DNA of 64,000 nt from Streptomyces sp. NBC_01549 (GTDB lineage Bacteria > Actinomycetota > Actinomycetes > Streptomycetales > Streptomycetaceae), in assembly GCF_026339955.1 (NCBI RefSeq), contig NZ_JAPEPW010000001.1, forward strand, positions 3,374,501 to 3,438,500. The letters are read 5' to 3'. The notes below the pieces were generated by a model that searched no databases, was not told the origin of the DNA, and worked only from the letters and a program-made list of their open reading frames with translations. Positions 26,135 to 34,428 of this stretch are shown one piece after another. How positions within the stretch are numbered: the stretch's first letter is position 1; each line of letters opens with the position of its first letter. The translations under genes and the position numbers were made by a program.

Positions 26135-26865
26135 TGACTTCTGATACGGCGCAGACTGAACTGGTGGCAGCAGAGACCGAGAACTTGCGGGAAGTGATCG
26201 AACGCGCTCGCTTCGTGCTCTTCGACTTCGACGGGCCGATCTGTCGGCTGTTCGCGGGGCATTCCGCGGAGGACGTGGCGAAGGACCTGGTGGAGTGGCT
26301 GGAGCGGCAGGGGCTGCGAGGGCTGCTGACCGAGGAGGAGCAGGTCCATCCGGACCCGATGGTCGTCCTGTACGCCGTCCACCGGCGCCATCCGCACAGC
26401 GACCTGGTGACCGAGTTGGAGGAACGGCTCACCCAGCAGGAGCTCAAGGCGGTGCCGTCCGCCTGGCCCACCGCGTACGCGGATCCGCTGATCCGGACCT
26501 GGAGCGCCGTGGGCGCGCGACTGGCGATCGCGACCAACAACTCCGCGCGCACCGCAGCCGGCTACCTGGCCGGCCGCGACCTCATCGGCTGCTTCGCCCC
26601 CAACGTCTACGGCCGCACCGAGAACCTGCACCAGCTCAAGCCGGACCCGCACTGCCTCAACCGGGCCCTGAACGCCCTGGGCGCCGCCCCCTCGACCGCC
26701 CTGATGATCGGCGACGCTCCTTCGGACTACGAAGCCGCCCGGCAGGCCGGCGTTCCGTTCCTCGGTTACGCGCGTAACGGCTACAAGGAAAAGCTGCTGC
26801 GGGAGGCGGGAGCCGAGGTTGTGGTGGGGTCGCTCGAGCCGGTTCTGCGGGTGCTTCGGGGGTAG
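26134..26865 (+). CDS. devB: DevB, HAD-superfamily phosphatase
   Basis: 243-residue HAD hydrolase of the phosphoglycolate-phosphatase-like group. Motif I LFDFDGPICRLF (nucleophile Asp), motif II ATNNSARTA, Lys in QLKPDPHCL, motif IV IGDAPSDYEAA are all present. GTG start overlaps the devA stop by one base. In S. coelicolor devB forms an operon with devA and is needed for aerial mycelium formation on some media; its natural substrate is unknown. Confidence 0.92.
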   Translation: MTSDTAQTELVAAETENLREVIERARFVLFDFDGPICRLFAGHSAEDVAKDLVEWLERQGLRGLLTEEEQVHPDPMVVLYAVHRRHPHSDLVTELEERLTQQELKAVPSAWPTAYADPLIRTWSAVGARLAIATNNSARTAAGYLAGRDLIGCFAPNVYGRTENLHQLKPDPHCLNRALNALGAAPSTALMIGDAPSDYEAARQAGVPFLGYARNGYKEKLLREAGAEVVVGSLEPVLRVLRG

Positions 26866-27182
26866 CGCCGAGGTTCGTGGCGCCGTCCTGGTCGTACGGG
26901 TCGTCTTGGTCGTCTTGGTCGTACGGGTCGCCCTTGTGATCCTTGCTGTCCGTAACTCGGCGTTCGCCTGGACCGGTTGGTAGATGATCATGATTCTCAC
27001 CCGTCCACTTCCGTGAATCGATCAACTTGCTGTCCAATTGGACTGGTTGACTTGAGGTAGGTATCCCCTGCCTGGTTGATCCCTTAACGGCCAGTCAACT
27101 TCCAGTCCTGTCAATTTCGGAATCCGCCGCCAATCCGACGGGAAACGGTTTGCCGGTGGACCGGGCGAGGTACGGTCGCGAT
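26866..27182. promoter_or_regulatory. 317-bp gap with short repeats and an imperfect inverted repeat
   Basis: 26880-26935 carries GGTCGT/GGTCTT-type tandem short repeats. AATTGGACTGGTTGAC (27036-27051) is matched in inverse orientation by the stretch 27094-27116 (GTCAACTTCCAGTCCTGTCA...), with insertions, and could be an operator for the following GntR gene. TACGGT at 27171 is its probable -10 box. No gene seen. Confidence 0.4.
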
Positions 27183-28151
27183 GTGAGCGAGGAACGCGGT
27201 GACGGAGGTGGTACCGAGTTCGCGCGTGTCCTGGAACAGTTGCGCTCCCGTATCGCCGACGGCACCTATGCACCGGACTCCCATCTGCCGCCGCAGCGTG
27301 AACTGGCGGAGGAGTTCGAGGTCTCCCGCGACACCGTGCAGCGTGTGATACGGGAGCTGAACAGCGAGGGTTGGGTCAAGTCCCGTCAGGGCAGCGGAAC
27401 ACGGGTCGTCACCCCGATCCATCTGAGGGCGCCGAAGAAGGAGGAGCCCCGGGTGCGCGCGGCGCTGGGCACCTTCATCGCCCGGGCCTTCGCTCAAAAG
27501 GTCGTGAAGCTGGACGTGTTCACCCTGACTTCTGAGTCCCTGAACGCCCACATCCGGTTGCAGGCCGAGCGCATCCGCCTCGGCGAGGTGCAGCCCGAGC
27601 GCATCGAGCTGCGCATGCTGCTGCCCTCGAGGTCGCTCGAGCTTCCGTATCCCCGCGCGAAGCAGCCGGACGAGGACGTCGGGCGGGAGCAGGGGCAGGA
27701 GCCGCAACCGGGGCATGAGCAGGAGCGGAAGCCGGACCCGGAGCAGCATCCAGGACAATTGGACCAGTTGCAGGAGCAGCTCCGGGAGCGGTTCCGCTCC
27801 ATCACCGGCCGGCACACGATTTCGTTGCGCACGGCTCTGCGTGACCTGAAGACCGAGGGCCTGGTGCCCGAGGTGCGGGTGGACATCCGGTACGTACCGC
27901 TGGCCCCGCCGTTCAAGCTCTATCTGCGGCCGGGTGTCGAGGCGCTGTTCGGGCCCTACGAGGTCCTGGAGCGCACCATCCTCCTGGACGACGAGACGGA
28001 GGTCGATGCCATTGACGTGCTCGGCCTCGGATCCACGCTGACGCGGCACGTCAATGACGAGGGCGACCCGGACTCCACGGGCTCGGTGTTCATGGAGAGC
28101 ATGCAGGCCTGGTTCGACTCGTGCTGGAACCTCCTCGCCGAGAAGTCCTGA
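27183..28151 (+). CDS. GntR-family regulator with acidic/Gln-rich insertion
   Basis: 322 residues. GntR wing at the N-terminus (LEQLRSRIADGTYAPDSHLP, LAEEFEVSRDTVQRVIRELN). The C-terminal domain shares PPFKLYLRPGVEALFG with DevA/DevE, so this is a third, more distant member. Between residues ~155 and ~200 there is a Glu/Gln/Pro-rich insertion (GREQGQEPQPGHEQERKPDP). Probable leaderless GTG start. It stands 143 bp before the double-kinase gene on the same strand and may control it (inference). Confidence 0.85.
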   Translation: MSEERGDGGGTEFARVLEQLRSRIADGTYAPDSHLPPQRELAEEFEVSRDTVQRVIRELNSEGWVKSRQGSGTRVVTPIHLRAPKKEEPRVRAALGTFIARAFAQKVVKLDVFTLTSESLNAHIRLQAERIRLGEVQPERIELRMLLPSRSLELPYPRAKQPDEDVGREQGQEPQPGHEQERKPDPEQHPGQLDQLQEQLRERFRSITGRHTISLRTALRDLKTEGLVPEVRVDIRYVPLAPPFKLYLRPGVEALFGPYEVLERTILLDDETEVDAIDVLGLGSTLTRHVNDEGDPDSTGSVFMESMQAWFDSCWNLLAEKS

Positions 28152-28227
28152 CGCCCACGAGTGGTATCTCTCTCAGGTGACCACCGATTGCCCCGGTCCG
28201 CACGGCGGCCTTCGTGTGCGGGCACTA

Positions 28228-28241
28228 AGGTGTGCTCACCT
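28228..28241. promoter_or_regulatory. AGGTG-n4-CACCT palindrome before the double kinase
   Basis: AGGTGTGCTCACCT, 53 bp before the GTG start at 28295; candidate operator. Confidence 0.35.
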
Positions 28242-28294
28242 CTCTAGCGGCGCATGAGCATCAGCTGCGACGCACAGTTATTCAGGAGTGACCC

Positions 28295-30523
28295 GTGGGC
28301 GGTCCGCTAAATCTCGGTAAGCCCGCTCTGCCAAGGGCGGACGACGAGGCGTACGACAGATTCGTGCGCTATGCCCGGATGCTGGGGTCGTTCAGTCGTG
28401 GGCACCACAATCTCAACTACATGGTGCGGCCGCTCACCGAGGGCGATGCCCGTCTCGTGGCCTGCGACGACGGGCAGCCGGTCACGGTGCGGGAGCGGAT
28501 TCGATCGGTGTTGCCCGTGGTCATCAGGACCTGGCAGGACGAGTCGGAGATCCTCAACGCGATCTGTGGTGTTCTTCCGCACGTCCCGCGTTGTCTGGTC
28601 AAGCGCCGGGGGACGGCCGTCCTGAGCTATGTGGACGGTGTGCCCCTCTCCAGCATCTGCCCGAACGGCAAGCCGGTGGACTCCGACCTGATCACCGCTC
28701 TGGCGGGTCTCCTCGCGGACATGACGCAGGTGCGCAGGCAGCAACTGCCGCCCCTGCCGATGTCCTGGCCCCGGTCGAGCCGGGACAGCCGGGCCTTTCT
28801 GCGGGCCTTGGCGTTCGCCGCAGAGGAACAGATCAGACAGCCCAACTGGGGGCTGTTCGGCGGGTTGTTCGCGATGCTGGGCATTCCCGAGGACGCGATG
28901 GTGCGGTTCGCGGAGCGGGTGCCGAACCTCATCAGCCGTCCCTTCGGTCTGCTCCACACGGACCTGCACCGGGACAACGTGATCGTCTCCTACCACGGCG
29001 CCCCGCCCCTGATCTGCGTCGACTGGGAGCTCGCGAGCTACGGGGACCCGCTGCACGACCTCGCCACCCATCTGGTGCGGATGCAGTACCCCGACCATCA
29101 GTGGCACGAGGTGGTCGAGGCCTGGCGTGAGGCCATGAGCGCCCGGCGCAGCAAGGCCGTCTACGGCATGGACCGGGACCTGAAGCACTACGTCGCCTTC
29201 GAGAGGGCCCAGTCGGTCTATCCCGATGTCATGCGCGCCGCGAATTCGTTGGGCGACTCCTTCGACCAGCGGGACCTGGACGCCGCGACGCGGTCGGTGC
29301 ACCGGGCGCTGGTGGCGGCCGAGGAGCCGCTGCGGCTCAAGAGCGTGCCGGGGGAGCACGCCATCGAACGCATTCTCTTTCGATGGAACGAGTCCCACGG
29401 GGGCCGGCACAGCCGCGACAGGTCCGTCTCGCAGATCGTCTGGCAGCGTGACACGCGGGTGGCCGAGCACCCCAGGTTCCCCGAACGGGCGGTGCGAGAA
29501 GCGCTGTTCGAGGAGGGTGCCGCCGCGGCGGACCGGGTGTTCAAGGGAACGGCTCATCTCAGTACGGCGGTGCGGGTCTCGGGGGTCCCGTTCCCGGTGA
29601 TGGTGCGCCGGAAGGTGGGGTCGGTGAACCCCAGGGAACGCCGGTTCCTGAACGAGCACTCGGTGCTGGGAGCGATCGAGCGGTCGGGGGTCGCGGTACG
29701 GGCGCCGAAAGTGCTGGCCCTGGGCAGCAGCGGCCTCAAGGAGCAGTTCACGATCCACTCCTACGAGGGCCCGGGCGCCGGATTCCGTCCCCCGGAGCAC
29801 CCGGAGGAGGGACTTCTGCCGCACGAGGCGGACGATCTCGTGAACCAGCTCGGGGCGCTGACCCACGTCGACTGCGACGAGCTGGCCCCCGAGATGCGAG
29901 GGCACGACTACTACCTTGGGCTACGGGACGAGCTGGTCCACATGGTGACCGAACTCCCCAAGGCCACCCGGGATCTGGCGCGGGAGCTCGGGCTGCCCAG
30001 CGGCTACCGGCTGGGTGAGCTCCTCGACCGCCACACCCTGGTCCCCCGTAGGTCCGTACTCCTGCACGGCGACCTCAATCCGTGGAATCTCGTGCGCCGG
30101 GAGGACGGCGGTCTGACGCTGATCGACTGGGAGATGGCGACGGTCGGTGATCCGCTGCACGACCTGGTCCGCCATATGCATCTCACCCCGACGCGGCCCG
30201 AGATCCGTGCGCGGCTGTTCTCCCGCTGGTCCCGTCTGCTGCCGGAGGACTGCACCAAGGGCTGGCTGGAGGACTGGCGCGTCTATCGCTCCATGGAGGT
30301 CATCCGTTCGGCCTTCGTGGACCTCGACCGCCTGGTGACCGGTGACAGCCTCGATGCCCCCAACGTCCGCCGTGCGGTGGATGCCTACGCGATGACTCTG
30401 GCGGAAGCGACAGCGGCGCTGGGGCTCCCGGGCAAACTGACGGCCAACCCCTATCTTGCCCGTGCGCTGCCGCAGGGAGACCATGGCGGTCAACGGACAG
30501 CCGGAGGCTCCGCGGACGCGTGA
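28295..30523 (+). CDS. double aminoglycoside-phosphotransferase-fold kinase
   Basis: 742 residues containing two complete APH-type kinase domains in one chain. Domain 1: LLHTDLHRDNVIV (catalytic Asp ~229) and VDWELASYGDPLHDLA; domain 2: LLHGDLNPWNLV (~595) and LIDWEMATVGDPLHDLV. Single-domain APH proteins phosphorylate antibiotics, choline, homoserine and similar small molecules; the substrates here are unknown. Both catalytic loops are intact, so both domains may be active. GTG start with AGGAG 7 nt upstream. Near the devA-like regulators. Could be a resistance or metabolite kinase; the class is certain, the role is not. Confidence 0.88.
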   Translation: MGGPLNLGKPALPRADDEAYDRFVRYARMLGSFSRGHHNLNYMVRPLTEGDARLVACDDGQPVTVRERIRSVLPVVIRTWQDESEILNAICGVLPHVPRCLVKRRGTAVLSYVDGVPLSSICPNGKPVDSDLITALAGLLADMTQVRRQQLPPLPMSWPRSSRDSRAFLRALAFAAEEQIRQPNWGLFGGLFAMLGIPEDAMVRFAERVPNLISRPFGLLHTDLHRDNVIVSYHGAPPLICVDWELASYGDPLHDLATHLVRMQYPDHQWHEVVEAWREAMSARRSKAVYGMDRDLKHYVAFERAQSVYPDVMRAANSLGDSFDQRDLDAATRSVHRALVAAEEPLRLKSVPGEHAIERILFRWNESHGGRHSRDRSVSQIVWQRDTRVAEHPRFPERAVREALFEEGAAAADRVFKGTAHLSTAVRVSGVPFPVMVRRKVGSVNPRERRFLNEHSVLGAIERSGVAVRAPKVLALGSSGLKEQFTIHSYEGPGAGFRPPEHPEEGLLPHEADDLVNQLGALTHVDCDELAPEMRGHDYYLGLRDELVHMVTELPKATRDLARELGLPSGYRLGELLDRHTLVPRRSVLLHGDLNPWNLVRREDGGLTLIDWEMATVGDPLHDLVRHMHLTPTRPEIRARLFSRWSRLLPEDCTKGWLEDWRVYRSMEVIRSAFVDLDRLVTGDSLDAPNVRRAVDAYAMTLAEATAALGLPGKLTANPYLARALPQGDHGGQRTAGGSADA

Positions 30524-30621
30524 CCTTTCCGCTTCTGGAAGACCTGTGGAGTCTGTTCGCGCCGCCGAGCCGGCGACGGGGGCCGACGGCCTGAGCGTCC
30601 GCCCCCGGCGGTCCGCCCCCG

Positions 30622-31593
30622 TCACACCTTCAGCACCACCTTCCCCACCAGCCCCCGCCCCTCGACCGCCGTATGCGCATCCCCCGCCCGCTCCAGCGCG
30701 AACACCTCCCCGATCACCGGCCGTAGCAGCCCCGCCGCGGCCTCACTGTGGGCGGCGGACGTGAAGCGGCGCAGGTCGGCGGGGGCGAACTGGATGTCGC
30801 CGATGCCGAAGACCTCGATCCCCCGGCGGGCAGCCTCCTCCGTGTCGAGGGGCGAGAAGCCGCCCGACGCCGCCCCGTGGGCGGAGAACCGGCCTCCGTC
30901 GGCCGTCAACGGCAGGGCGGCGGCGCCCAGGTCGCCGCCCACACCGTCCAGGACGACGTCCGCCCCCTCGGCGGTCCCGCCGAGCGCCCGGCGGGCGGCG
31001 GCCACCCAGTCGTCCAGGGCGGCGTCCACCACGGCGTCCGCCCCCAGGTCCCGCACCAGGGAGAGCTTGGCGTCTCCGCGCGCCACCGCGACCACCCGTG
31101 CCCCGCGCTCGTGGGCCAGCTGGACGAGCAGCGTGCCCATGCCACCGGAGGCGCCCAGGATCAGGACACGGTCGGTGGGGCCCACGGAGGTCACTTCCAG
31201 CAGGCCGACGGCGGTGAGACCGTCGTGGACCAGGGCCGCCGCGGTGAGGAGGTCCACGGAATCGGGTACGACGGTCAGGGCGGACACCGGTGCCACCGCG
31301 CGCTCCGCGTAACCGTCCGACACGAGGGACGTCACCCGGCGGCCAAGCCACTCGGCGGGAACGCCCGCACCCAGGGCGCCGACGACACCGGACACGCCAC
31401 CTCCGGGGACGTACGGCGGGGTCACCTGGAACCAGTCACTCCCCCACCCCGCCCGCACCTGCGTCTCCACGAAGATCGTGTCCACGTATGCCACGTCGAT
31501 CACGACCTCGCCCGGCCCCGGAACCGGATCGGGAAGCTCCACGGAGACGAGGACCTCGGGGCCGCCGAACTCCTTCGCCTGCACTGCTCGCAT
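30622..31593 (-). CDS. zinc-free MDR oxidoreductase (quinone reductase-like)
   Basis: 323-residue medium-chain dehydrogenase/reductase. N-terminal GroES-like domain (MRAVQAKEFGGPEVLVSVEL), NADPH-binding fold (VLILGASGGMGTLLVQLAHE) and C-terminal GRGLVGKVVLKV. No structural zinc Cys cluster, so quinone oxidoreductase/crotonyl reductase type. Divergent from a TetR-family gene across 107 bp with a palindrome; that pairing usually means the regulator controls the reductase. Confidence 0.92.
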   Translation of the reverse strand: MRAVQAKEFGGPEVLVSVELPDPVPGPGEVVIDVAYVDTIFVETQVRAGWGSDWFQVTPPYVPGGGVSGVVGALGAGVPAEWLGRRVTSLVSDGYAERAVAPVSALTVVPDSVDLLTAAALVHDGLTAVGLLEVTSVGPTDRVLILGASGGMGTLLVQLAHERGARVVAVARGDAKLSLVRDLGADAVVDAALDDWVAAARRALGGTAEGADVVLDGVGGDLGAAALPLTADGGRFSAHGAASGGFSPLDTEEAARRGIEVFGIGDIQFAPADLRRFTSAAHSEAAAGLLRPVIGEVFALERAGDAHTAVEGRGLVGKVVLKV

Positions 31594-31645
31594 CGCATGC
31601 TCCTCAAAGCCGAAGAGAGGTGTCGCCGAACGCCGGACAGTCTTC

Positions 31646-31667
31646 GACCTGAACCTCGGTTGAGGTC
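31646..31667. promoter_or_regulatory. operator between oxidoreductase and TetR gene
   Basis: GACCTgAACC-tc-GGTTgAGGTC inverted repeat in the divergent intergenic region; the probable TetR binding site. Confidence 0.6.
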
Positions 31668-31700
31668 AAGGTGCTGCCGGGACGTGCGTAGGCTCGGGGC

Positions 31701-32306
31701 ATGGGTGAGATCGGACTGCGCGAGCGCAAGAAGCAGCGGATGTACGGGGCTGTCTCCGACATCGCGATCGGACTGTTCCTCGAGAAGGGGTTCGACGCCG
31801 TGTCCGTCGCGGAGGTGGCCGCCGCCGCCGAGATCTCCAAGCCGACCCTCTTCCGGTACTTCCCGACCAAGGAGGACCTGGTCCTGCACCGGTTCGCCGA
31901 TCACGAGGACGAAGCCGCGCGCGTGGCCGTAGGGGGCCCGTCCCCGGTGGCGGCGCTGCGGCGCCACTTCCTCGACGGGCTGGAGCGCTCCGATCCCATC
32001 ACCGGCCTCAACGACGCCCCGCAGGTCCTGGCCTACCACCGCCTGCTCTACGGGACGCCCTCTCTGGCCGCCCGGCTGTCCGGATACCTGGAGCGGTCCG
32101 AGGCCGCCCTCGCCGAGGCGCTCGGCGACGACCTCGGGGCCCGGCTCGCCGCAGGTCAGATCATCGCCGTACAGCGCATCCTCGCTCTGGAGAACTGGCG
32201 GCGGATCGCCGCTGGTGAGACCGTCGAGCAGGTGCGCCCCGATGCGGTCGCCGCGGCCGAGGAGGCGTTCACGCAGCTGGGGGCGGGTCTCCCGCGATAC
32301 GCGTAA
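31701..32306 (+). CDS. TetR-family regulator
   Basis: 201 residues. Helix-turn-helix at residues ~12-58 (RMYGAVSDIAIGLFLEKGFD, SVAEVAAAAEISKPTLFRYF); all-alpha ligand domain behind it. ATG at 31701, 6 nt after TAGGCT, suggests a leaderless mRNA. Probably represses the divergent oxidoreductase gene and itself through the palindrome at 31646. Ligand unknown. Confidence 0.92.
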   Translation: MGEIGLRERKKQRMYGAVSDIAIGLFLEKGFDAVSVAEVAAAAEISKPTLFRYFPTKEDLVLHRFADHEDEAARVAVGGPSPVAALRRHFLDGLERSDPITGLNDAPQVLAYHRLLYGTPSLAARLSGYLERSEAALAEALGDDLGARLAAGQIIAVQRILALENWRRIAAGETVEQVRPDAVAAAEEAFTQLGAGLPRYA

Positions 32307-32320
32307 CCTCATCGAGGTGA

Positions 32321-32350
32321 GTTACCAAGTAAATAATGTTACTAGGTAAC
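32321..32350. promoter_or_regulatory. orphan 30-bp palindrome
   Basis: Arms GTTACCAAGTAA and TTACTAGGTAAC around six central bases. The AT-rich symmetric sequence looks like a regulator operator, but the next downstream sequence is a truncated helicase pseudogene, so the controlled gene seems to be lost. Confidence 0.5.
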
Positions 32351-32384
32351 GTCATTCGGTATCCTCGGTCGGGTGACGTCGCGG

Positions 32385-32640
32385 CAGACCCGGACGTCGA
32401 AGGGGTGCGGGAGGCGCTCGGCGCCGCCGGGATCGAGGCCGCCGGGCCCGAGGAACTGGGCGCACGTGTCGCGGTGGTGCCCGCCGCCCTCGCCAAGAGG
32501 CTCGAGTACGACCATGTGGTGGCCGTCGACCGGCGGCCGTCGCCGAGGCGGAGGAGCGGGGACCGCACCGGCTGTACGTGGTGCTGACCCGGGCCGTGTC
32601 GCGGCTGGACGTCGTGCACGCGCGTCCCCTGCCCTGGTGA
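32385..32640 (+). pseudogene. remnant of HelD/HelR-like UvrD-family helicase (3' end)
   Basis: Only the last ~85 residues remain: VREALGAAGIEAAGPEELGA, LAKRLEYDHVVAVD, then after a one-base deletion near 32532 (restoring it gives VVAVDPAAVAEAEERGPHR) the motif VI region LYVVLTRAVSRLDVVHARPL PW and stop. LEYDHV and the VLTRAVSRL motif are typical of UvrD-like helicases related to HelD/HelR, which displace RNA polymerase. The motor domains are missing; not functional. Confidence 0.7.
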
Positions 32641-32695
32641 CCCGGCGGCTACCAGGGCAGGGGTCCGGTCACCGGCCACGCCGCTCGGGCGAGGG

Positions 32696-33544
32696 TCAGG
32701 GGGCGGCCGCCGCCTCCAGGACCGGGATCAACCGCTCCTCCTCGTAGGCGAGATGGGCCTCCAGCTCCTCCGTGAGGCGCACCACCTCGGGGAGTACAAG
32801 GGTCGGGTCCGCGTGCCGCTCGCCGACGACCCGGCGCAACTCCTCGACCAGCACGGCGATCCGCTCGTGCTCGACGCGCAGCCGGTCCAGGACCGGGGTG
32901 AGGTCGGGGCGGCGGCCGGCGAGGGCGCGGAACAGGCCGAGGTCCTCGCCGGCGTGATGCCGGTGCAAGCCCTGGCAGATGGTGAGGCAGTTGACCCGGA
33001 GCTGGGCGCCGAGGGAGCTGCCCGAGGAGGCGAACTCCTCGCGGATGATCGCGAGTTCGCGCCGGAAGCCGTCGTGAACGAGCCTCAGCGCCTTGCCCAT
33101 TGAGCCCGCTTCGATGTGCGGCGGACCGTCCTGCGGGATCTCGCGAAGCGCGACGACGGGGATCACACGGTCCGTCTTCGCCTGGTACTCCGCCCATCCC
33201 TGATCGGCTTCCACCGCCCGCGCGAAGAGCCGGTCGCGCTCGGCGCCCTCGAGGACGACGGCCTGCGCGTCGTACGTGAAGACGCCGCTCTCCACCCGCA
33301 CGCGCGGGTGGGCGACGAGGTTGCGGTACCAGTCCGGGTGCTGGGGCGCGCCCCCGGCCGAGGCGATCACGATGACCCGGTCGCCGCCGTCGGGGTAGTA
33401 GCCGACGGGGGTGGTGTGCGGGGTTTTGGTACGGGCGCCGGTGGTGGTGAGGAGAAGGAGTCGGGCTCCTTCGAAATATCCGCCGACTTTCCCGTGGTGG
33501 GCACGGAACTCGTCGATGACTTGCTGGTTGAAGGGGTTGGGCAT
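32696..33544 (-). CDS. Ddn-like F420-dependent nitroreductase fused to hemerythrin HHE domain
   Basis: 282 residues. N-terminal half (residues ~1-130: VGGYFEGARLLLLTTTGART, PVGYYPDGGDRVIVIASAGG, PDWYRNLVAHPRVRVE) is the split-barrel F420H2-dependent family of Ddn. The C-terminal half has His/Glu helices (LHRHHAGEDLGLFRAL, LRVEHERIAVLVEEL, LAYEEERLIPVLE) of a hemerythrin-like di-iron domain. I chose the ATG at 33544 (MPNPFNQQVIDEF), the family start, over a longer frame through a tandem repeat. Role perhaps redox or oxygen/nitro-compound handling (inference). Confidence 0.85.
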   Translation of the reverse strand: MPNPFNQQVIDEFRAHHGKVGGYFEGARLLLLTTTGARTKTPHTTPVGYYPDGGDRVIVIASAGGAPQHPDWYRNLVAHPRVRVESGVFTYDAQAVVLEGAERDRLFARAVEADQGWAEYQAKTDRVIPVVALREIPQDGPPHIEAGSMGKALRLVHDGFRRELAIIREEFASSGSSLGAQLRVNCLTICQGLHRHHAGEDLGLFRALAGRRPDLTPVLDRLRVEHERIAVLVEELRRVVGERHADPTLVLPEVVRLTEELEAHLAYEEERLIPVLEAAAAP

Positions 33545-33888
33545 GCGTTGCTTTCTTTTGTTTTCGGGCAGGGTGAATTGCCGCGGCGCGTTTTGGGGCG
33601 CGGCGCGGTGAGGGGATGCTGGAGAGCGCGCGGAATTCCGGAAGAAGCGGACGCGCGGTGAGGTGGAGACGCGCGGTGAGGTGGAGACGCGCGGTGACGT
33701 GAAGAAGGGGGTGGTCGGGGTGGGCGGGGCTCTACCCCGCCTCGGCCTCACTCGGAGGCCGGGCAACCAACTCGCTCACGGCGCAGGGCCGACCCGGCAG
33801 TCATGGGCGCAACGGTAATGCCGTACGCGCGTCGAGGCAATCCCGTATGAAGGGAAATACGGGATTGCCTCGACGGATTTTCTGGCCC
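33545..33888. other. non-coding gap with tandem repeat and perfect hairpin
   Basis: 33648-33705 holds about three copies of an 18-bp unit (ACGCGCGGTGAGGTGGAG). 33830-33875 is a perfect 19-bp inverted repeat (arm starting CGTCGAGGCAATCCCGTAT) with an 8-nt loop, just before the sigma-factor remnant. No gene seen. Confidence 0.7.
33830..33875. terminator. perfect 19-bp stem-loop
   Basis: Arms 33830-33848 and 33857-33875, loop of 8 nt. Could be the terminator of the disrupted sigma gene on the minus strand or a mobile-element scar; there is no T tract. Confidence 0.45.
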
Positions 33889-34277
33889 TCAGTTGTCGAG
33901 AACGGCGATTTCGAGTCCGCCCAGTCGTTCCGGCTCCGCGATCACATCGATTTCGGTGACCAGACCGTCCGCTGATCGTGAAAGCGAGCACCACGGAGAG
34001 GCGGCCGCGCGGGGCCATCGCCAGCCCGACCGTCCCGTCGATGAGCGCGACCCCGGTGAACGCGGCGCGTCCGGTCGCGGCCATCGCGCCCTTGGCCACG
34101 GTCTGGGCCCCGCGGACCACGATCGGTTCGAGGGTGGGGATGACGGCCTTGTCGGCGCGCAGGACCACGTCGGGGTGGAGGAGGGCGACGAGCGCGTCGA
34201 AGTTCCCGCCCCGGGTGGCCGCGAGGAACGCGTCGACGACCCGGTGGCGCCGGGCCAGATCGGCTTCGGGCAGCGGT
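33889..34277 (-). pseudogene. ECF41-type sigma factor, C-terminal SnoaL-like part, frameshifted
   Basis: Minus-strand remnant: PEADLARRHRVVDAFLAATR, LHPDVVLRADKAVIPTLEPI, RAAFTGVALIDGTVGLAMAP, VVLAFTIS, then a one-base insertion near 33968, then GLVTEIDVIAEPERLGGLEI. This is the SnoaL-like C-terminal extension of ECF41 sigma factors. Its N-terminal partner lies nearby on the opposite strand (34429-34617), so the gene has been broken by inversion and deletion. Confidence 0.75.
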
Positions 34278-34428
34278 GATGGTCACCGGCGGCACGGGCA
34301 GGGGAGGAGTTCCTCGCGGAGCGGGTGGGCTGATCGGGGTCACGGGGGGTAACGGCCGTGCTGGTCGCCCTTGTTGGTCGTCCTTGTTGGGGGTCGGGCA
34401 GGAACGGACCCCGTCGCGGCACGGGTCG

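Noticed and set aside
26657..27037. Minus-strand ORF with a DQDDPYDQD-type low-complexity segment
   Set aside because: Half of it overlaps devB on the opposite strand and the rest is made by short tandem repeats; no RBS and no family.
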